From the NCBI GenBank assembly GCA_046292465.1, contig JBKBRB010000012.1, positions 1 through 64,000 of the forward strand: a stretch of DNA of 64,000 nt, written 5' to 3'. The translations under genes were made by a program, and so were the position numbers. The notes below the pieces were generated by a model, which was not told the origin of the DNA, did no database searches, and saw nothing but the letters and a program-made list of their open reading frames with translations. This document shows, one piece after another, positions 61,395 through 64,000 of this stretch (position 1 is its first letter; every line of letters begins with the position of its first letter). This DNA is from JANWWM01 sp046292465 (GTDB lineage: Bacteria > Bacteroidota > Chlorobiia > Chlorobiales > Thermochlorobacteraceae).

Positions 61395-62207
61395 TCACTG
61401 TTTCGGCACACTTTGAACTTGGGCAAGTGTTAGTTGAAGTTTCTCGGCAATCTGCTCATCGCTTAACCCTAACTCTCTCAAAAGCGGAACAGTAGACAGT
61501 TTCCCAATACGCTCGCCTTCTTGCTTGCCCTTCAGCATGCCTTGCGCTTCACCTTTCAACATGCCTTGTGCTTCGCCTTCCTGCTTTCCTTCTTCAAAGG
61601 CTTCTTTGTAAAAGGCGGTATCTTTGAGTAGTTCTTCTTGAATCTGCAACATCTTCTTTATGTCCTCTCGTGTTAAAGTTCTGAATTTGTATGTAAGAAT
61701 CTGCTCAATCAAATCTAACTCAATCACACTTGCTTTTTGTGCCATCTTGCGTGCCTGTTCACCTGCAGTTTTCTCTGACGCAATCAGTAGCTTGAACAGT
61801 TGAACCTCTGTCGCTTCTGCTTCGGGCAACTCGTCCAAATATACGCGCTTGAACCGATTGAGTTCAAGCAAGTCGGCGTAAGGCGCAATCTGCTTTTGCT
61901 CGACACTTCGCGAAGGATAAATCACGACGGCTTGCCACTTGTTGGTCGGATATTGTTTGAGGTAAAGAAAAATTTCGGCAAAGAGTCGGGCGTAGAACTG
62001 TTCGTCGGTTTGGAATTGCGCCTCGACGAAATATGTAATATCGTCCGTCTTCGGAATAAAGATGCCATCAATGCGGAAGGCAACTTCTTTAAGCTCAATA
62101 GAGTTGAACTCGTAGCGTAAGGCATCGTCGGGATTTCTGCCTATGAGCGAAAAGAAGCCTTGCGGGGCAAGCTGAAGCAAGAGATAAACGAGTTTATCCG
62201 TGCGCAT
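61395..62207 (-). CDS. DUF2887 / Rpn-family PD-(D/E)XK nuclease-like protein, copy 2
   Basis: 270 residues from ATG 62207 (MRTDKLVYLLLQLAPQGFFS). Paralogue of 51040-51855: FRIDGIFIP (catalytic Asp), DITYFVEAQFQTDEQF, VVIYPSRSVEQ and the end KLSTVPLLRELGLSDEQIAE. The two copies are in opposite directions and flank 9.5 kb. In the C-terminal coiled part an in-frame 24-base tandem duplication gives GEAQGMLK twice (about 61530-61577). The gene is between the MacB-type permease and a DinB gene. Nuclease activity is inferred from the family. Confidence 0.87.
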   Translation of the reverse strand: MRTDKLVYLLLQLAPQGFFSLIGRNPDDALRYEFNSIELKEVAFRIDGIFIPKTDDITYFVEAQFQTDEQFYARLFAEIFLYLKQYPTNKWQAVVIYPSRSVEQKQIAPYADLLELNRFKRVYLDELPEAEATEVQLFKLLIASEKTAGEQARKMAQKASVIELDLIEQILTYKFRTLTREDIKKMLQIQEELLKDTAFYKEAFEEGKQEGEAQGMLKGEAQGMLKGKQEGERIGKLSTVPLLRELGLSDEQIAEKLQLTLAQVQSVPKQ

Positions 62208-62232
62208 TGCAGTCAAATCTGAATGATGAAGA

Positions 62233-62754
62233 TTATCGCTCCATCTGGGCGAGTTCTTCTTTAATGCGCTCGATATGTTTGAGATGCGTTTCGGCGTGGT
62301 CGGCGTAGTAACTTACCATTTCTGCAAGCGTGAGTTTGCCGCGCTCTTCGTGCATGCCGAATTTCTCAAACATTTCATTTGGCAAACTTTTGAGAATGGC
62401 CGTTTGATGTTTGCGTAAGGCTTTGAAGAGCGAGAGTGCTAAGAGTTCATCTTGCGAGTTGTATTGTGCGCGTTCTGCAAGCAAATCTTGGTCATAGGCA
62501 ACGAGCGTTGGCGGCGTTGCGCCCGAGGCAATGATGAGGTTCATTCGTGCGACTGCAATCACTTCCGAATCGGCTAAGTGCAACAGGGTTTCGCGAATCG
62601 ACCATTTTTTTGGATTCGGCTTCCAGCGTAGTTTCGCGCCGGAAAGTTTCTCGAGTGCGAAGTCTAATTTTTGTGGCGCGGCGGCGTAGCGCGCAATTTC
62701 ATTTTTGAACGAGTGTTCTTCTGTTTCGCCGAAAGGATTTTTTACTTTTGCCAT
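62233..62754 (-). CDS. DinB-family protein
   Basis: 173 residues of the DinB four-helix bundle: KWSIRETLLHLADSE near the first His ligand and HAETHLKHIERIKEEL carrying the other two, the usual metal triad. Members include thiol S-transferases (bacillithiol/mycothiol type) and many of unknown activity. It carries no DNA-damage signature. It overlaps the upstream end of a divergent open frame but no conserved start. Function beyond the fold is not assigned. Confidence 0.85.
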   Translation of the reverse strand: MAKVKNPFGETEEHSFKNEIARYAAAPQKLDFALEKLSGAKLRWKPNPKKWSIRETLLHLADSEVIAVARMNLIIASGATPPTLVAYDQDLLAERAQYNSQDELLALSLFKALRKHQTAILKSLPNEMFEKFGMHEERGKLTLAEMVSYYADHAETHLKHIERIKEELAQMER

Positions 62755-62807
62755 TTTTCAAGTGCATTAAATTTTCAAAAAATAACTTAAATCGCGCTTT
62801 ACAACCT

Positions 62808-63158
62808 ATGTTTCAACTGCCAATTTGGCTCAAAACGGTTCTACTGCTCACTGCGTCGAATGTGTTCATGACCTTTGCATGGTATGGGCATTTGAAAAAC
62901 CTACAATCACGTGCGTGGTATGTCGCGGCGGTGGTCAGTTGGAGCATCGCCTTGTTTGAATACCTTTTGCAAGTGCCTGCCAATCGCATTGGTTATCAAG
63001 CCATGTCGCTCTCGCAACTGAAAATTTTGCAAGAAGTCATTACGCTTTCGGTGTTTGTGCTATTTGCGATGGTGTATATGAAAGAGCCATTCAAGTGGGA
63101 CTATGTCTGGGCAGGGCTTTGTTTGCTTGGCGCGGTTTATTTCATGTTTCGTTCATAA
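62808..63158 (+). CDS. DUF486 (DMT-like) small membrane protein
   Basis: 116 residues with four membrane segments: LPIWLKTVLLLTASNVFMTF, WYVAAVVSWSIALFEYLL, LQEVITLSVFVLFAMVYM and WAGLCLLGAVYFMF. The motif FAWYGHLKN and FEYLLQVPANRIGY are those of DUF486, an EamA/DMT-related family of unknown substrate. Start ATG at 62808; an upstream frame extension to 62748 is not conserved. Followed 12 bases later by the LytTR regulator. Confidence 0.85.
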   Translation: MFQLPIWLKTVLLLTASNVFMTFAWYGHLKNLQSRAWYVAAVVSWSIALFEYLLQVPANRIGYQAMSLSQLKILQEVITLSVFVLFAMVYMKEPFKWDYVWAGLCLLGAVYFMFRS

Positions 63159-63170
63159 ATCCAACAAGAA

Positions 63171-63917
63171 ATGTTACGATGTATTTTGGTCGATGATGAA
63201 CAATTGGCGCGTGAGCGGTTTCGCGCGCTTTTAGCAAAAGCAGAAGCCGATGTCGAAATCGTTGGCGAAGCCGAAAGCGGCAAACAAGCCGTGCCGATGA
63301 TTTATGAACTCAAGCCCGACCTCGTGTTTTTGGATATTCAAATGCCGGGACTAACGGGCTTTGAAGTTTTAGACCTGCTCGCCGCGCCGCGCCCCTACAT
63401 CGTTTTCGTTACTGCCTACGACGACTATGCCCTCAAAGCCTTTGAAGTTCACGCGCTCGACTATCTCACCAAGCCGGTCAAACTTGAACGCCTCACGCGC
63501 ACGCTCGATTACTTGAACGACCTTCACGCACGCGAACAACATCACGAAAAAATTGAATCGCTTCGAGAATCGCGCATGGCTGAACCGCTCTCTCGGCTCA
63601 CGGTGCATATCGGGCAACGCCTGCGCGTCGTCGGTTTGAACGAAATCAAACGCATTGAAGCCGAAGATAAACTCGTTTATGTCTATCTCGCCGACGGCAA
63701 ATTCCGAACCGACTTCACGCTCAATGAACTTGAGGTGCGATTAAGTCCGAAAGAATTTGTTCGAATTCATCGCGCTCATCTTGTTCGACTCGATGCCGTT
63801 CGCGAACTTGTGCCTTGGTTCAATGGCACCTATTGCATTCGTTTGGACGATGGCGTTCAACTGCCTGTGGCGCGTCGCCGCTCGGCAACTGTCAAAGGTT
63901 TATTCGGGAAAGGATAA
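63171..63917 (+). CDS. LytTR-type response regulator
   Basis: 248 residues. The receiver domain has acidic pocket D8/D9, the phosphorylated Asp55 in LVFLDIQMPG and Lys101 in DYLTKPVK. A linker follows, then a LytTR DNA-binding domain (about 140-245: LTVHIGQRLRVVGLNEIKRI, VRIHRAHLV). Such regulators are usually paired with a HisKA_7TM or 5TMR histidine kinase; none is visible before the window ends. The two orphan kinases at 22186 and 26082 are far away and of a different class. Target genes are unknown. Confidence 0.93.
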   Translation: MLRCILVDDEQLARERFRALLAKAEADVEIVGEAESGKQAVPMIYELKPDLVFLDIQMPGLTGFEVLDLLAAPRPYIVFVTAYDDYALKAFEVHALDYLTKPVKLERLTRTLDYLNDLHAREQHHEKIESLRESRMAEPLSRLTVHIGQRLRVVGLNEIKRIEAEDKLVYVYLADGKFRTDFTLNELEVRLSPKEFVRIHRAHLVRLDAVRELVPWFNGTYCIRLDDGVQLPVARRRSATVKGLFGKG

Positions 63918-63923
63918 TGCGAT

Positions 63924-64000
63924 GTGAACACAGAACTTTCCATCTTGCGCGATGTCGCTCATCGATTAAACTCACGAGGCATTTCGTATATGCTCACGGG
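63924..64000 (+). CDS. Start of a probable nucleotidyltransferase-like protein (truncated by window edge)
   Basis: Frame starting at GTG 63924, 6 bases after the LytTR stop: NTELSILRDVAHRLNSRGIS then YMLTG, open to the edge. L-N-x-x-G-I-x-Y-M-L-T-G is the beginning of small nucleotidyltransferase/AbiEii-like proteins, where GS would follow. Only 26 codons are visible, so the call is provisional. The ATG at 63917 overlapping the stop leads into a different frame with no recognisable sequence. Confidence 0.45.
   Translation, partial: MNTELSILRDVAHRLNSRGISYMLT

Overview
The window comes from a green sulfur bacterium (Chlorobi/Chlorobiota), judged by a bacteriochlorophyll synthase (419-1393) and, more specifically, by a chlorosome-envelope protein of the CsmI/CsmJ/CsmX type with an N-terminal [2Fe-2S] domain (37509-38321). 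A type IX secretion tail at the left edge, a bacterial alpha-2-macroglobulin, an oxygen-type protoporphyrinogen oxidase and lipid A/heptose genes fit the Chloroherpeton / Thermochlorobacter side of the phylum better than classical Chlorobium; that placement is inference. The region is dense chromosomal housekeeping DNA. I see no rRNA, tRNA, CRISPR array, prophage or intact insertion sequence.

Layout. 1-12.7 kb: end of a secreted T9SS protein, bchG, then a long leftward block (rfaE2, tamB, coaBC, a family-4 uracil-DNA glycosylase, dnaB), a rightward lipid A acyltransferase and a leftward NhaD antiporter. 12.7-13.5 kb: a frameshifted LuxR-type remnant followed by a promoter, a tandem structured non-coding RNA and a strong terminator. 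13.5-21.5 kb: a TauE/SafE permease, a WG-repeat lipoprotein with a DUF885-like metallohydrolase, guaD-rdgB, a roadblock/STAS pair, trigger factor and meaB. 21.6-28.2 kb: a signalling region with SiaB/SiaC phospho-switch proteins, two related cytosolic histidine kinases, RidA and a membrane-anchored unknown. 28.3-31.7 kb: lspA, an oligopeptide permease subunit, a YhcH protein and class I aldolase.

31.65-32.32 kb is a 670-base gene-free stretch holding three copies of a structured element: a 42-base core identical in copies 1 and 2 and recognisable in copy 3, each closed by a different but self-complementary stem. 32.3-35.4 kb: two amidohydrolase-fold genes (the second has lost its metal ligands) and mscL. 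35.4-46 kb: alanine dehydrogenase, SdhB, the chlorosome protein, asnB, aroC, moaA, hemY-type PPOX and rodA. 46-64 kb: era, rel, fhs, two inverted DUF2887/Rpn nuclease paralogues flanking a 9.5-kb segment (alpha-2-macroglobulin, GH3 hexosaminidase, rluE, MacB-type permease), then DinB, a DUF486 membrane protein, a LytTR regulator and the start of a probable nucleotidyltransferase.

The strongest candidates for undescribed biology are the two RNA loci (13229-13416 and 31743-32160). In both, stem sequences change with compensation while loops or core stay fixed, which is the signature of selected RNA structure. The first has the architecture I remember for the Chlorobi-1 RNA motif (two hairpins plus terminator), here in tandem; the second I cannot match to any family.
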